Shown piece by piece: positions 5,411 to 5,656 of a stretch of 5,656 nt of DNA (the stretch's first letter is position 1; every line of letters begins with the position of its first letter). A model generated the notes under the pieces. It searched no databases, had not been told where the DNA came from, and was given only the letters and a program-made list of their open reading frames with translations. This DNA comes from Methanocalculus sp. (lineage in GTDB: Archaea; Halobacteriota; Methanomicrobia; Methanomicrobiales; Methanocorpusculaceae). The stretch lies in the NCBI RefSeq assembly GCF_029762515.1, contig NZ_JARVGN010000116.1, positions 1-5,656 of the forward strand. Direction: 5' to 3'. A program made the translations under genes and the position numbers.

Positions 5411-5656
5411 TACTGTCATCGTATCTACCCTGATTGCTGTTGCGATCATCGTGTTTCTCCTCTCCCGTGTCTGGGATGATCTCCTGATCACAGTAAGGGA
5501 AGCAGATCCACTCTATCTTCTTCCTGCTGTTATTGTCTGTCTGCTTGCATGGTACCTCAGAGGAGAACGGTACCGGTTTATTCTGATGCGTCTCTCTCTT
5601 CAGGTAGAAACCATATTTTCAATCGCCTGCATCTTTGTCTCCCAGACGGCAAACCT
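5394..5656 (+). CDS. flippase-like membrane protein (UPF0104/lysylphosphatidylglycerol synthase TM family), N-terminal part
   Basis: 87 complete codons are visible before the right edge cuts the gene; full members usually exceed 300 residues. ATG 5394 has an AGGTGG site upstream and overlaps the glycosyltransferase end by 17 bases in another frame. The protein starts MLRK, then a membrane helix (about 5-24), a short polar stretch (about 25-38), a second helix (about 39-55) and WYLRGERYRFIL (53-64). A third hydrophobic segment begins near 74 and runs into VSQTANL (82-88), which fits the family's QTANL signature and would normally continue with a conserved proline/arginine segment. Homologues are linked to moving or presenting lipid-linked substrates; the AglD C-terminal domain is of this type. 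Likely partner of the glycosyltransferase before it. Without the rest of the gene, completeness and any C-terminal domain cannot be judged. Confidence 0.82.
   Translation, partial: MLRKISTVIVSTLIAVAIIVFLLSRVWDDLLITVREADPLYLLPAVIVCLLAWYLRGERYRFILMRLSLQVETIFSIACIFVSQTAN

Overview
The window looks like a chromosomal segment of a euryarchaeon, most likely a methanogen of the Methanomicrobiales type. It carries a clear CetZ-type tubulin (archaeal tubulin/FtsZ superfamily), an Agl23/TIGR03663-like membrane glycosylation protein, archaeal-style Shine-Dalgarno sites and AT-rich TATA-like elements, in DNA of roughly even base composition. The order-level placement is an inference from gene content and family resemblance, not a database match.

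Layout. (1) Bases 1-756, + strand: the C-terminal part of an Agl23-like multi-membrane protein, cut by the left edge. (2) Bases 757-1052: a non-coding gap between convergent genes with a (TC)9 tract, two possible hairpins and T-tracts on the - strand; it probably holds both transcription ends. (3) Bases 1053-3345, - strand: a compact two-gene operon. The promoter-proximal gene is CetZ. Ten bases after its stop begins a secreted, single-pass membrane protein with a beta-rich outer domain, a duplicated alanine-rich helical region and a short basic cytoplasmic tail. (4) Bases 3346-3467: a divergent promoter region. (5) Bases 3468-5656, + strand: an operon of an FAD-dependent oxidoreductase, a family 2 glycosyltransferase of the dolichyl-phosphate sugar synthase type, and a flippase-like (UPF0104/LPG synthase TM) membrane protein cut by the right edge. 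Small gaps and overlaps suggest co-translation.

How the parts may work together. The two outer blocks both look like polyprenyl-phosphate-linked sugar or surface glycan biosynthesis. The inner, inverted pair looks like a cytoskeleton-to-envelope module: a cytosolic GTPase polymer co-transcribed with a protein that spans the membrane and projects outside the cell. The most interesting candidate for an undescribed system is this CetZ/membrane-protein pair. The membrane protein has an internal duplication that I found by reading it, no cysteine after the signal peptide, and a single N-glycosylation sequon. A second signal is composition: GATC is strongly enriched in the glycan blocks (hand count 51 in about 2.9 kb) but near random expectation in the CetZ block (12 in about 2.7 kb). 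This hints that the two blocks have different histories or codon-use regimes.
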